Positions 24,448 to 33,110 are shown, counted from the stretch's first letter. The stretch is 64,000 nt of DNA from Terriglobia bacterium (GCA_951813285.1 OX638355.1:2294653-2358652); one strand, 5' to 3'. Notes: generated from the sequence alone by a model not told the origin. Translations and numbers: made by a program.

Positions 24448-24605
24448 GGTTGTTTCAGGCAAGCGAGGCCCCTGCCCCCCACGACGGGGCAGATCATCCG
24501 AGTGGGAAACAAATTGTGTTTCAAGAAAAATGTCTTCAAGTCTCATGGTTTCAATTGGTTCCACGGTCTGAGGCGGCCTGGGAGCCAGGGTTGTTTCAGG
24601 CAAGC
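24448..24605 (+). repeat. Fourth 141-bp unit and trailing boundary motif
   Basis: A complete unit (24448-24588) follows the transposase gene directly. It is closed by a further GGTTGTTTCAGGCAAGC at 24589-24605, after which the similarity stops. The unit is almost identical to those at 22352-22774. Confidence 0.92.
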
Positions 24606-24627
24606 CGCTGAACGCATCGATCCAATA

Positions 24628-24660
24628 ACTCTCCACTCTCCACTCTCCACTCTCCACTCC
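24628..24660. repeat. Heptamer tandem repeat (CTCTCCA)n
   Basis: Between four and five perfect copies of CTCTCCA lie just after the GH32-like gene. The inverted heptamer (TGGAGAG) is repeated at 38740-38764. Confidence 0.85.
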
Positions 24661-24665
24661 AAAAA

Positions 24666-26147
24666 TCACCAGATGGCATTCATGGACCACACGTCCAGCG
24701 ATTTCAGCACGGCGCTGCCGTTCTCTGCAAATACGGCGATCCCAAGATCTTCTTCGGGAGCGTAGTTGACCCGTGTGACCGCGGAGCGTCCTTCGTCGAT
24801 AAACACTTCCAGGACGGACTTGTCGAGAAACAGATGCACTTTGAGTGTCCGGGAATCGGCCTCAAGGGGCACCTCGGTTCCCGCCACGTTCAGAGTCCCA
24901 TCACTGTAGCGCAGTGAAATGCCGTTTTGTCCGTCCCGGCTGCAACGCACCTTCAGACCGAAGGCATCGGCATCTCCCGGGACGAATTCGGCCTTGATTT
25001 CCAGGGCGTCTCCTCCGGCGCCCTCAATGAGTTTCAACTCATCGGCCAGGCTCAGGTTCTCCACCTTGAGGTGTTGCCCCCGTAGTTGTGCCAGTTCCGG
25101 CGCCGGGGTCTGAATGAGCCGATTATCCTGGTCCAGGCTCAACAGGCGGGGCAGGGACATGCAGCCGTTCCAGCCGCGATCGGGTTTGAACCCGCTCACC
25201 CATCCCAGCAGGACGGTGCGACCGTTTGGATCGGTGAACACGGTGGTGCCGTAAATGCCTCGTTGCAGGGGTGACGGCATTTCCTCGCCGCCATAGCCGT
25301 AGTCCAGAACCCGAGGCTGGGTTTTGAGATCCAGGGCAATGGCGTCCGGATCGAAGTCGCCGATCAGGTAGCTGATGGGATAGGTGGACCGGATCAACAC
25401 CTGGCGGCCGTCCAGCGAGAAGATATTGGGGCACTCGCCGTCGACGCCTTCGACCTTGCCCACCGCTTGCCAGGTGGTGAGCCGATCGTTTTGCGCTTTG
25501 CAGATCAGCCCATCGGTCTCCTTGAAGGTGGCGAAGACGCCGTCTCCCACCTGAAACACGAACATGTCGGCCCAGTTCGCCCGGATGTCCTCGGGAATGC
25601 CGCTCTTGCCCGCCTCCAGGCCGATGTCGAAGCGGCGCCAGACCATGAGGTCCTCGTCGACCGGCTCGGCCGCCCACTGTTCGCGCTTGTTCTTGGAGAG
25701 ATCCATGGGCGTATGGGCGAAGAACAGGATGGGACTGCCGTCCTTTCGGATGAACGCGCTGCCGGAGGCTTCCAGTCTGGCGCCTTCCGGCGGCATGAGA
25801 ACGGGCCGCAAGTGCTCCCAATGCACCAGGTCGCGGCTTCTGGCGTGTCCCCAGCCGATGCCGCGACCTCGGTTGTGGCCATCGGACAATGGACCCTGTT
25901 GGAAGAAAAGGTGGTAATAATCCCGGTAGTGGAAGGCTCCGCAGACGTCGTTCATCCAAAGGGCGGGTGGGCGATAGTGGTAAATCGGACGGGTGGGATC
26001 CCTGGCCGCCTTCGGGGCGGCGGCTTCAATGGCAGCTACGGCCCGATCGATCCGTTCCTGCTCCGGGTCTTTGAGGTCATGGCATCCGAGGAATGCGACC
26101 GCCATTGTCAAAAGAGCCAAGCCTGTGTGGATACTGTTCTGGGTCAT
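24666..26147 (-). CDS. GH32-like lipoprotein (beta-fructosidase fold, altered motifs)
   Basis: 493 residues from ATG 26147, chosen because it starts a lipoprotein signal (LTMAVAFLGC, lipobox Cys22). A frame open to 26318 has no homology upstream. The five-bladed propeller of glycoside hydrolase family 32 is indicated by WMNDVCGAFHY (usually WMNDPNG; nucleophile D67 kept), WGHARSRDLVHWEH, NWADM (D194, where RDP is expected, Arg absent) and GECPNIF (acid/base E238). A C-terminal beta-sandwich follows (LKVHLFLDKSVLEVFIDEG). Both catalytic carboxylates survive but the substrate-binding motifs are changed, so it may act on something other than sucrose or fructan. It is predicted to be lipid-anchored on the cell envelope. 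No transporter gene lies beside it. Confidence 0.82.
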   Translation of the reverse strand: MTQNSIHTGLALLTMAVAFLGCHDLKDPEQERIDRAVAAIEAAAPKAARDPTRPIYHYRPPALWMNDVCGAFHYRDYYHLFFQQGPLSDGHNRGRGIGWGHARSRDLVHWEHLRPVLMPPEGARLEASGSAFIRKDGSPILFFAHTPMDLSKNKREQWAAEPVDEDLMVWRRFDIGLEAGKSGIPEDIRANWADMFVFQVGDGVFATFKETDGLICKAQNDRLTTWQAVGKVEGVDGECPNIFSLDGRQVLIRSTYPISYLIGDFDPDAIALDLKTQPRVLDYGYGGEEMPSPLQRGIYGTTVFTDPNGRTVLLGWVSGFKPDRGWNGCMSLPRLLSLDQDNRLIQTPAPELAQLRGQHLKVENLSLADELKLIEGAGGDALEIKAEFVPGDADAFGLKVRCSRDGQNGISLRYSDGTLNVAGTEVPLEADSRTLKVHLFLDKSVLEVFIDEGRSAVTRVNYAPEEDLGIAVFAENGSAVLKSLDVWSMNAIW

Positions 26148-26233
26148 CTCTTGCTCTTGCTCTGTTCCAGGTAACGTAAAGAGAGGGGACATTATCGCAC
26201 AGCGTCGACTGCAACAAAACCCGATCCCGGTAA

Positions 26234-26279
26234 GCCGCGCCCCCGTCCTACCGTGCGGATTGTTCCGGGTGCAACAGGA
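26234..26279 (+). repeat. GGATCAT-type hairpin module (variant)
   Basis: CCCCCGTCCTACCGTGCGGA followed by TTGTTCCGGGTGCAACAGG. It has the same plan as the other members but is diverged; a close match is at 38692-38730 (CGTACGGGGTGCAACAGG). It lies in the divergent gap 26148-26475, where no other feature was recognised. Confidence 0.5.
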
Positions 26280-26475
26280 GGGGACGGGTCGGCGCCAGGG
26301 AATCGATATTTTTTTCAAGCCAGATAGCGTGCGGTGCCTCTTGAGAGCGAATGAGGCCGTCAGGCTGCCTGCGGGCCGGAACTATTCGGTTTACGTGGGG
26401 AAGTCCGAATCAGTATAGTGAGCAGCCAATTAACCCCATGAGGGTTGTTCCCGCGGGGCCACATGAGGAACTGCC

Positions 26476-27387
26476 ATGGACAAGCTCGTCATTACGGTCA
26501 CCACCGACTCCACCGGGTCCTATCCCCGCAACCCCTACCTGACGCCTTGCACCGATGCCAGGGGCGTGGCCGAGGAGTACCTGCGCGCCCTGGACGCCGG
26601 CGCCGCCATCGTGCACACCCATGGCGCCTACACCCACGATCCCGTCATTCAACCGGACGGGCGCAAGCTGTCCATCCCGGACATGCAGGGCTGGCGGGAC
26701 ATCAGCCAGCGGATTCGCGCCAGGTTCAATCCCATCATGCAGTTTGGAATGGCCAGCATGCGCCTGGAGCAGAAGCTGGAGCTGTGGGAGACCCTGCGGC
26801 CCGATATGAGCTCCATCAACTTCAACTCCCACGATGAGTATTTCCAGCCCGATCCGGAATATCCCCCCTTCAGTGTCTACTCCGTCCATCCCATCAACGA
26901 GCTGCGGGAATACGCGCGTTTGGCCAAGGAACGGAGTGTGAAGCTGGAGATCGAATGCTTCAGCACCGGAGCCTACTGGGCTATCGGCAAGATTCGATCG
27001 GGAGACTTCTGGACCGACGAGGGAGTGCGGGAGCAGGAACCCGGCCTGCTGGCCGATCCCCTGTGGCTCACACTTTTCTTCGGCTGGGACGGCCAGAGCT
27101 GGAATCCGCCCACGGTTCGGGCCTTGCAGTACATGGTGGACAATCTTCCCCCCAACGCCAACTGGAGCATGAGCTGCATGGAGCCGCCGGTCTACTGGTC
27201 GATGGTGGCCCACACCATTGCGGTCGGGGGCCACGTGCGCATCGGAATGGAGGACTGTCCCTACCTGGAGGACGGGGTCTATGCCAAGACCAACGCCGAG
27301 CTGGTTGAGAAGGCCGTGCGCATCGCCCGGGAAATCGGCAGGGACGTCGCCTCGCCGGAGGAGGCCCGGAGAATCGTGGGCCTGTGA
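26476..27387 (+). CDS. BKACE-family beta-keto acid cleavage enzyme (DUF849)
   Basis: 303 residues, the usual length. Beta-keto acid cleavage enzymes condense a beta-keto acid with acetyl-CoA and release acetoacetate and a new acyl-CoA, using a Zn-bound TIM barrel. Visible hallmarks are the Zn ligands H47 and H49 in AAIVHTHG, and GGHVRIGMED near residue 255. GAGGAA precedes the ATG. The following gene is a TIM-barrel isomerase 66 nt away, and an FAD oxidoreductase lies beyond a repeat block, suggesting a degradative pathway. Known members act on 3-keto-5-aminohexanoate, dehydrocarnitine and other keto acids. The substrate cannot be told here. Confidence 0.88.
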   Translation: MDKLVITVTTDSTGSYPRNPYLTPCTDARGVAEEYLRALDAGAAIVHTHGAYTHDPVIQPDGRKLSIPDMQGWRDISQRIRARFNPIMQFGMASMRLEQKLELWETLRPDMSSINFNSHDEYFQPDPEYPPFSVYSVHPINELREYARLAKERSVKLEIECFSTGAYWAIGKIRSGDFWTDEGVREQEPGLLADPLWLTLFFGWDGQSWNPPTVRALQYMVDNLPPNANWSMSCMEPPVYWSMVAHTIAVGGHVRIGMEDCPYLEDGVYAKTNAELVEKAVRIAREIGRDVASPEEARRIVGL

Positions 27388-27453
27388 GCGCTCCGGCGCC
27401 GTTGCGCTCCGAAATCCGGCAACCCTATTTCCGAGACAGTACACTAGCCGCCT

Positions 27454-28308
27454 ATGAAAGGAATCAGTTGCAACTCCAACCTGCTGAGCGACCTGCCGGT
27501 AGAGCAGGCCATGGACGTGCTGGGCGGGCAGGGCTACGCGGCCATTGATATCTGCCTGGAAATCGCACCCCCCTTCGTTCCGATACCTACCCCGCATCTC
27601 AGTCCCAAAGACGGGTCCGGCAAGCGCGAGCAGGTGCGAAAGCGGGCGGCAGAGGCCGGTATCGCCATCGCCGCCCTCAATGCCCACACCAACCTCTGCG
27701 CCCGAGATCCGGCGGAGCGGGCGGCCAATGCCCGGTTTCTGGAAGGCTCCATCCGGATGGCAGCCGACCTGGGGACACCCATCGTGGTGACCGCCGGGGG
27801 AGGGAAGAACGCCTACGGATATGAGCAGTGGTTCTTCGACTGGGCCGTCGAGGTCCTCCGCCAGGTGCTGCCGGTCGCCGAACGCCTGGGTGTCGCTCTG
27901 GCCATTGAAGCCGGCAGTCCGGCCGGCTCCCTGATCTACAACCTCGAGACCATGCGGAAGCTGCTGAACACCAGTGGCCTGGAGGGGCTGCAAGCCCTGT
28001 TCGATTGCGCCCACTACCACATTCGGGGGGATTCCCCGGCCATGGTGTTCAACACCCTGAAAGACCGCGTGGTCCACATGCATGCCAAGGATGCCGCGGG
28101 CGATCCCGAGAACATCGTATTTCCGCCCCTCGGTCAGGGGAAGGTGGACTTCGACGGCTTGCTGGGCGCCATGGCCCGGGCCGGCTACAACGGGTACATC
28201 GCCATGGAATACGAGGCCTTTGCCTGGGGCTATTCCAAGGACTACCGGAAGGTCCTCGCCGAAAGCAAGGCCTTCCTGGACCCTCTGATCGCAAAGCACT
28301 GGGGCTGA
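27454..28308 (+). CDS. Sugar phosphate isomerase/epimerase-type TIM barrel
   Basis: 284 residues of the xylose-isomerase-like (AP-endonuclease 2) family. Metal-binding motifs occur in the expected order: VALAIEAGS (Glu), ALFDCAHYHI (Asp and His), VVHMHAKDAAG (His), and YIAMEYEAF (Glu). Enzymes of this fold isomerise or epimerise sugars, inosose or hydroxypyruvate. The exact substrate is unknown. It is probably co-transcribed with the BKACE gene upstream. The ATG has no strong ribosome-binding site. The stop is followed at once by a 141-bp repeat in inverted orientation. Confidence 0.82.
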   Translation: MKGISCNSNLLSDLPVEQAMDVLGGQGYAAIDICLEIAPPFVPIPTPHLSPKDGSGKREQVRKRAAEAGIAIAALNAHTNLCARDPAERAANARFLEGSIRMAADLGTPIVVTAGGGKNAYGYEQWFFDWAVEVLRQVLPVAERLGVALAIEAGSPAGSLIYNLETMRKLLNTSGLEGLQALFDCAHYHIRGDSPAMVFNTLKDRVVHMHAKDAAGDPENIVFPPLGQGKVDFDGLLGAMARAGYNGYIAMEYEAFAWGYSKDYRKVLAESKAFLDPLIAKHWG

Positions 28309-28328
28309 TCCGACAGGCGGGGGCGCCA

Positions 28329-28485
28329 CTTGCCTGAAACAACCCTGGCTCCCAGGCCGCCTCAGACCGTGGAACCGATTGAAACCATGAGACTTGGCGG
28401 CATTTTTCTTGAAACACAATTTGTTTCACCCTCGAATGATCTGCCCCGTCGTGGGGGGCAGGGGCGCGGCTTGCCTGAAACAACC
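28329..28485 (-). repeat. Solitary 141-bp unit, inverted, between two boundary motifs
   Basis: Read on the minus strand, GGTTGTTTCAGGCAAG (28485-28470) opens a unit that ends at 28345, and another GGTTGTTTCAGGCAAG follows (28344-28329). The period is exactly 141 bp. Its hairpin arm keeps GATCATTCGAGGGTGAAAC, the form also seen at the IS110 left end, so it is closer to the full element than the tandem units are. Confidence 0.9.
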
Positions 28486-28511
28486 GAATAAAGACAAAAG
28501 AAAAAGAGCTA

Positions 28512-28655
28512 TCCACGAAGGGCCACTAAGAACGACGAAGGGCCACTAAGGCATTGAGGTGAACCGTGACGGGATACCAAGGTCGCGAAGGAATGGTCGA
28601 TTTCTGATTGTTTCACTCTTGTATGATCCGCCCGGCAGGGCGGGGGCTGGGCTCG
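28512..28655 (-). repeat. CACGAAGGG module joined to a GGATCAT hairpin
   Basis: Positions 28512-28554 are the CACGAAGGGCCAC module and 28609-28655 a GGATCAT hairpin in minus orientation (ATGATCCGCCCGGCAGGGCG). The whole run, including the linker CACTAAGGCATTGAGGTGAA, matches the reverse complement of 39364-39510. The two modules are therefore inherited as one block. Confidence 0.75.
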
Positions 28656-28741
28656 CGGACAAACGGGAGTTTTCCAGAAGGCGACCGTCGGCTTTCAGAG
28701 AATTCGCCCGCCGGATGCCCTCCATCGCACCATCGGGACGA

Positions 28742-28901
28742 CCCACCCGGAAGCGCGGGCGTCTCGCCCGCACAGGACTTGGCACCATTGTAACGATCCC
28801 CACAATGGCCGGTTTGGTGCACTGTGCGAGGAAGTGGCCCTGCATCGCAGGCTGTTTGCACCAATAAGGTTGCGGGCGAGACGCCCGCGCTCCCGGGGGG
28901 G
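28742..28901. repeat. 160-bp element with long GC-rich inverted ends, copy 2
   Basis: The ends are CCCACCCGGAAGCGCGGGCG and CGCCCGCGCTCCCGGGGGGG. The interior is the reverse complement, with changes, of the interior of 19796-19954. No gene is visible in the whole gap 28309-29215. Confidence 0.75.
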
Positions 28902-29049
28902 CATTCTCCCATGACGCCGTGACACCTACGTCACAATATTGCAGAAGCACCCGGGCGCCGCTCGTCATTGACCGAGCTCCATCCCTATTCGTGCCCATTC
29001 ATGTTCATTGGTGGTTCGTCTTCATTTCCAAAACCAAAACGGCTGGCTG

Positions 29050-29172
29050 TTTATCCTGTTTATCCTGTGCATCCATGTTCAACAAATAGAAAACCGGTTT
29101 TGCACGACATGGCCCTTGTTCCCGTCAGGCCATGAAGATTCGTTGTTTCACTCTCGAATGATCCGCTGGCCG
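29050..29172 (-). repeat. Long GGATCAT/GGATGCACAGG module, inverted
   Basis: On the minus strand this reads GGATCATTCGAGAGTGAAAC, AACGAATCTTCATGGCCTGA, AAACCGGTTTTCTATTTGTT and GGATGCACAGGATAAACAGG. Plus-strand copies lie at 38801-38944, 45571-45696 and 56693-56828. Confidence 0.8.
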
Positions 29173-29236
29173 GGTGGGGGCATGGGGAAACACATTCCAT
29201 GCCTGCGGGAAGCCCATGATAGAATCCCGGCAGGCC

Positions 29237-30802
29237 ATGTCCGAACCAACCTCATCCACCCGTTCTCATTCGCCGGCAGCCGTGCCTTTGAGCACACGGC
29301 TTCGGGTTGCCCTGGAGCTGCTGTTCGGCCTGCGTCCGGCCGACTTGCAGACAGCCAGGATCTATGCCGACGCCCAATTCGCCGGGCACTCCATCGTGGT
29401 GAGGTGGGCGAAGCTGGTGGGGTGGGCCTGGCGCCAGATGTGGGTCTCCATACCGGACGCCAGCCAGGAACTCATCATCGAAGGCAGGATCTCCAGGACG
29501 CCCATGTGGTTGATCGACGCCAATCCCCTGGCCAACCACCCCTGGGAAAGCGATCCCTCGGCCCGCTTGCCGCAGGAGGTCGACACGGTGGTGATCGGCG
29601 CCGGATTCACCGGTGCGGCCGTGGCCTATCACTGGGCCCGCAGGTGCTCCGAGGACCGGCCTTTGCTGGTGCTGGAGATGGATGATCCCGCCAGCGGCAG
29701 CTCCGGCCGCAACGAGGGGCTGGTGGTGATGGGCCGCTACTTCAAGTATGTCTACGACACCGTGCTGGAAGCATTGCCGCGACTGCGTACCGATCTGAAT
29801 CGGGACCAGCAGGCGCGGCTGGCCCGTCAATTCGCCCGGGTCTATTGCGCGGCGGCCTACCGCAACGCAGACCTGATCGAGAAGACCATCCGGAGCGAGG
29901 GCTTCGACTGCGACTATTCCCGCTCGGGCTGGGTCCAGGGCCAGGATGCCCTGGGACAGGAGGGACTGGAGGCATCGGTGAAGATGGCGGTCGAAACCGG
30001 TTTTACCGACTGGACTTCCATCGGTCCCGAAGAGGTCCTGGAGCGCAGCGGGATGCAGGTGGAACATCCGGCCGGGTTTTCGCGGGCGGCGGCTTCCTGG
30101 CACCCGGCCAAGTGGGTCTGGTGTCTGCTGGGAGCGGCGCTCAGAAAGCCGAGCGTGGAACTGATGACCCGAACGCGGGTGGCGGGGGTCGAGGACGAGG
30201 GAGAGCGCTATCGCGTGTCCACCCCCCGGGGCTCCCTGTTGACCCGTCACCTGGTTTACGCCACCGAGGCCTACACGCCCAAGATCTATCCGCTGCTGCA
30301 TGACTGCATCCTTCCCATGCAGCAGCAGGGCGCCAGCGGCGATGGCGGTCCGGAAAACATGAAGCCCCACGTGGGGATCAGCGGCTCCTGGTACTTTGCC
30401 GGACGCTACGCCCGCCGGGTCCTTTTCGGTTCGGGCGGCCCCCGCGTCCCCGATGGGGAGGCGGGCCGCAACCGGCCCTCACGCTTTCTCAGTCGGTTCG
30501 TGGCGGCGGAGATGAAGAAGCAATTCGGTCCCTATCGGCTCCGCATGGCCAACGAGTGGAGCGGCACCGTGAGCTATACCCCGGATGAATATCCCATCGT
30601 CGGGCTGCTGGACGGAAAGCGGCGTCACATCATCGGCGGAATGGCCGGCTCCGGCAGCGGCGTCTCCTTCAACGGCGGTCGCTGTATCGTCAACCGCATC
30701 CTGGGCCTGGACGACGAGCCCGACGACTATCCCCCCGCCTACTTTGCTCCCAGCCGCCTGATCGATCCCGCCCGCCACCCCTGGCCGGAGATCGAGCCGT
30801 AG
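29237..30802 (+). CDS. DAO-type FAD-dependent oxidoreductase
   Basis: About 521 residues. A roughly 90-residue N-terminal extension precedes the dinucleotide-binding motif VDTVVIGAGFTGAAVAYHWA (GxGxxG). ASGSSGRNEGLVVMGRYF is the substrate-loop pattern of glycine/D-amino-acid oxidase-like enzymes, and the C-terminal FAD-contact segment is HIIGGMAGSGSGVSFNGG. Such enzymes oxidise secondary amines or amino acids. The N-terminal extension is unusual for the family and has no recognised motif. The start may instead be the ATG at 29216; neither has a clear ribosome-binding site. It follows the BKACE and isomerase genes on the same strand, across a repeat-filled gap. Confidence 0.8.
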   Translation: MSEPTSSTRSHSPAAVPLSTRLRVALELLFGLRPADLQTARIYADAQFAGHSIVVRWAKLVGWAWRQMWVSIPDASQELIIEGRISRTPMWLIDANPLANHPWESDPSARLPQEVDTVVIGAGFTGAAVAYHWARRCSEDRPLLVLEMDDPASGSSGRNEGLVVMGRYFKYVYDTVLEALPRLRTDLNRDQQARLARQFARVYCAAAYRNADLIEKTIRSEGFDCDYSRSGWVQGQDALGQEGLEASVKMAVETGFTDWTSIGPEEVLERSGMQVEHPAGFSRAAASWHPAKWVWCLLGAALRKPSVELMTRTRVAGVEDEGERYRVSTPRGSLLTRHLVYATEAYTPKIYPLLHDCILPMQQQGASGDGGPENMKPHVGISGSWYFAGRYARRVLFGSGGPRVPDGEAGRNRPSRFLSRFVAAEMKKQFGPYRLRMANEWSGTVSYTPDEYPIVGLLDGKRRHIIGGMAGSGSGVSFNGGRCIVNRILGLDDEPDDYPPAYFAPSRLIDPARHPWPEIEP

Positions 30803-30866
30803 GGGCAACCCTTGTGGTTGCCCGATTGTTCTCCTGCCACGGCATTCGGCGCCATCCCTCGGCAAT

Positions 30867-31841
30867 TTACCGATCGATACGGTAGATCGGGTCGAGTCCC
30901 CGGGCCACCCGGTCCAGGTTCTCGACCGCCATGGCGGCCCGGCGCTCGGCGGTTTCCTGGGTCTGGCCGGCGATGTGGGGCGCCGCTACCACGTTGGGGA
31001 GCTGGAGCAGGGGGGAATCGGGATCGACCGGCTCCTCGGCGAAGACGTCCAGGCCGGCCCCGGCCAGCTGCTTTTCGATCAGGGCCTCATAGAGGGCTTC
31101 CTGGTCCACCAGGGCGCCTCGAGCCACGTTGATGAGGTAGGCGGTGGGCTTCATCAGCCGCAGCCGGCGGGCATCGATGGTCTGTCGGGTTTCCCGATTG
31201 AGGTGGAGGTGCAGGGAGAGGTAGTCGCTGTGACCGATGACCTGGTCCAGTTCATCGGGGCCGCCCACGAAATCGACTCCCAGCTCCTCCTGCTCCTCCC
31301 GGGAGATGGATCGGATGTCAATGGCCGAAATCTTCATGGAAAAGCTCTTGGCCCGCCGCGCCAGCTCGATGGCGCTGGCGCCGAAGCCCACCAGGCCCAG
31401 CCGCCGGTTTTCCAGGTCCAGCCCCTTGGGTCTGCCCACCACCCGGTCCCGGAGAAGAGCCTGGGCTTCCGGCCAGCGGCGGGACACCATGATCATGAGC
31501 ATCAGGGCGCATTCGGCCAGGGACACGGCGCTGGAGCCGCCGGGGGTGTTGGCGACCGGAATCCGCCTCTCACGCCAGTAGTCCACGTCGAAGTTGTCGA
31601 ATCCCGTGCTGACCAGCTGCCAGAGCTTGACCGAACCGGACAGCAGGTCGGCCAGCGGCTTCTTGTCCTTGGGGCCGCCCATGTCCAACACCGCCTCCAC
31701 TCCTTGCAATTGCGGGGCCGGGTCCTGCTGGGGGTCGAAACGGACAACCTGGTGACGGGGGGCGATCAACTTCATTGCCTCCTCCTCCCAGAAGTCGGGA
31801 GGGGGTGAGGCAAGCAAGAGAACCTTGATACGGGGTGCCAT
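30867..31841 (-). CDS. D-isomer-specific 2-hydroxyacid dehydrogenase
   Basis: 324 residues. NAD-binding Rossmann motif LGLVGFGASAIELARRA, catalytic Arg in INVARGALVDQEAL, Glu in DVFAEEPVDPDSPL, and His in PHIAGQTQET complete the family triad. It interconverts a 2-keto acid and a D-2-hydroxy acid with NAD(P)H in the cytoplasm. AGGAGG lies 8 nt before the ATG, a strong site. The gene is convergent with the FAD oxidoreductase gene (64 nt between stops). The substrate (glyoxylate, hydroxypyruvate or other) is not evident. Confidence 0.9.
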   Translation of the reverse strand: MAPRIKVLLLASPPPDFWEEEAMKLIAPRHQVVRFDPQQDPAPQLQGVEAVLDMGGPKDKKPLADLLSGSVKLWQLVSTGFDNFDVDYWRERRIPVANTPGGSSAVSLAECALMLMIMVSRRWPEAQALLRDRVVGRPKGLDLENRRLGLVGFGASAIELARRAKSFSMKISAIDIRSISREEQEELGVDFVGGPDELDQVIGHSDYLSLHLHLNRETRQTIDARRLRLMKPTAYLINVARGALVDQEALYEALIEKQLAGAGLDVFAEEPVDPDSPLLQLPNVVAAPHIAGQTQETAERRAAMAVENLDRVARGLDPIYRIDR

Positions 31842-32006
31842 GGGATGAACCTCCTGGTTGGGTAGTGTAATGAGGCGGCGCCTCAGACGGACAGGCGATC
31901 AAGCTAAGAAAATATTCACGAAGGGGTACGAAGGGAATTGTTGATTGCTGATTTCTGATTGTTGCTTGGGGAGTGCCGACAGCTGATTTTGCCCAATGTC
32001 GAAAGT

Positions 32007-32411
32007 TTACAATGAGTCCTTCAACAGCGTTACTCTCTCAAGCTGCGCCGCCCTGCGGTCGAAGGAGTATAGCGTACGGGCTCCCCACCGGCTTGCGGCA
32101 GCCACAATCATCAGGTCGGAAAACCCGGCACCGCCCCGACGATAGATTGCGGCGGCGCGGGCCACGTCTTCAGCCGCCTCGACCTCAAGGGCTTCGGTGG
32201 CGACCAGATTCTCAAGAACCGTGGAAATTCGGGCGCGGGAAAATCCGTAGGCCCGTCGCAACACCCATACCAGTTCGACAATCACCTCTCGGCAGATGAA
32301 ACCCGGATGTTCCGTCGTCAGCCCTTCCAACAGTATACGGGCGGCCTCTGCCTGCCTTGCATCGTCCGCCACCAGGTAGCGGACCAGGACGTTGGTGTCG
32401 AGCGCGATCAC
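32007..32411 (-). CDS. vapC: VapC-type PIN-domain toxin
   Basis: 134 residues with the acidic PIN-domain quartet visible: D5 (MIALDTNVLVRY), E46 (REVIVELVW), D99 (GAGFSDLMI) and D118 (LYSFDRRA). VapC toxins are Mg-dependent RNases that cut tRNA or rRNA. Its ATG overlaps the stop of the antitoxin gene by 4 nt (ATGA, 32411-32408), the classic coupled arrangement. The gene appears complete. The 165-bp gap 31842-32006 shows nothing recognisable. Confidence 0.9.
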   Translation of the reverse strand: MIALDTNVLVRYLVADDARQAEAARILLEGLTTEHPGFICREVIVELVWVLRRAYGFSRARISTVLENLVATEALEVEAAEDVARAAAIYRRGGAGFSDLMIVAAASRWGARTLYSFDRRAAQLERVTLLKDSL

Positions 32412-32641
32412 TCCTCGCAGGCCCCCTCGGCAGCAGCCCGTTTCATGTCCTCCAGCGTCAGGGGAGGGCCGTCATGTTTCAATGCACCAAACAGTCGCCC
32501 GACGGGACGCACGGGCAAGATCCGTACCTCATTGTCCAGGATGACATAACGTACGCGGTCTCCTGTCTTTACTCCGAGCGCCTGCCGCACGGACTTGGGC
32601 AATGTCGTCTGCCCTTTTGAAGTGATTGCAGATTGAATCAT
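32408..32641 (-). CDS. vapB: AbrB/MazE-type antitoxin (VapB)
   Basis: 77 residues. The swapped-hairpin AbrB fold is indicated by SAITSKGQTTLPKSVRQALG followed by GDRVRYVI. The C-terminal tail, rich in charge, would bind the PIN toxin encoded immediately downstream with a 4-nt overlap. It is expected to bind its own promoter as a dimer. The AT-rich region just upstream carries a candidate operator (see 32642-32700). The module lies between metabolic genes and next to repeats, so it may be a mobile passenger. Confidence 0.88.
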   Translation of the reverse strand: MIQSAITSKGQTTLPKSVRQALGVKTGDRVRYVILDNEVRILPVRPVGRLFGALKHDGPPLTLEDMKRAAAEGACEE

Positions 32642-32700
32642 GAAAAACGCCTGATTCCTTACTTTTCTTTAATATGCCTTACGTTATAAGAAAAATCAAG
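32642..32700 (-). promoter_or_regulatory. Candidate vapBC promoter and operator
   Basis: This is an AT-rich patch in a GC-rich window. Read on the minus strand it contains TTGATT, then TATTAA after 19 nt, and two GTAAGG direct repeats about 20 nt apart (GTAAGGCATA and GTAAGGAATC) close to the antitoxin ATG. Both spacing and sequence are only approximate for a sigma-70 promoter. Confidence 0.3.
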
Positions 32701-32732
32701 GAGCAGAGGCGGCATCCAAACCCTGATAGGCC

Positions 32733-32780
32733 GAGTCCCCTTCCTGCCGTGCGGATCATCCGAGGAAAAACACCCAATCG
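32733..32780 (+). repeat. GGATCAT-type hairpin module
   Basis: CCCCTTCCTGCCGTGCGGAT followed by CATCCGAGGAAAAACACC. It directly precedes the 210-bp repeat copy at 32788, the same order as at 22031-22300. Confidence 0.65.
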
Positions 32781-32787
32781 TCTCTAA

Positions 32788-33080
32788 AGACGAACCACCA
32801 ATAAACACGAATACACACGAATCCGGGTGGACTCACTCGAACGACAAGCGGCATCAAAATGCTTCTGCAACTTTGTCACCTTGGAATGACTTCGTGTCCG
32901 TCGTAGATAACCCTTCGATATCGGTGGTCACACCTCCCAGTCAACAACTCATCAATCCGTCTATTGGTGTTCATTCGTGTCCATTCGTGGTTCGTCGTTC
33001 CCCACTGTGGATGCCTATTCCCTCCTAATGTCTTTCTTCGTGGCTCTTCGTCGTCCTTCGTGCCCCTTCGTGGATTACAC
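32788..33080 (+). repeat. 210-bp dispersed repeat copy 2, plus CACGAAGGG module
   Basis: Positions 32788-33000 repeat 22090-22300 with few changes. Positions 33045-33080 are the inverted CACGAAGGG module (CTTCGTCGTCCTTCGTGCCC). The gap 32701-33110 holds no gene. Confidence 0.75.
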
Positions 33081-33110
33081 TTTTCCTCTTCCTGCTCTTC
33101 GTGGATATCC

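Noticed and set aside
26410-28419. A 669-codon minus-strand frame across the BKACE and isomerase genes
   Set aside because: It is antisense to two well-supported genes, runs through a 141-bp repeat, and has no homology-like motifs.
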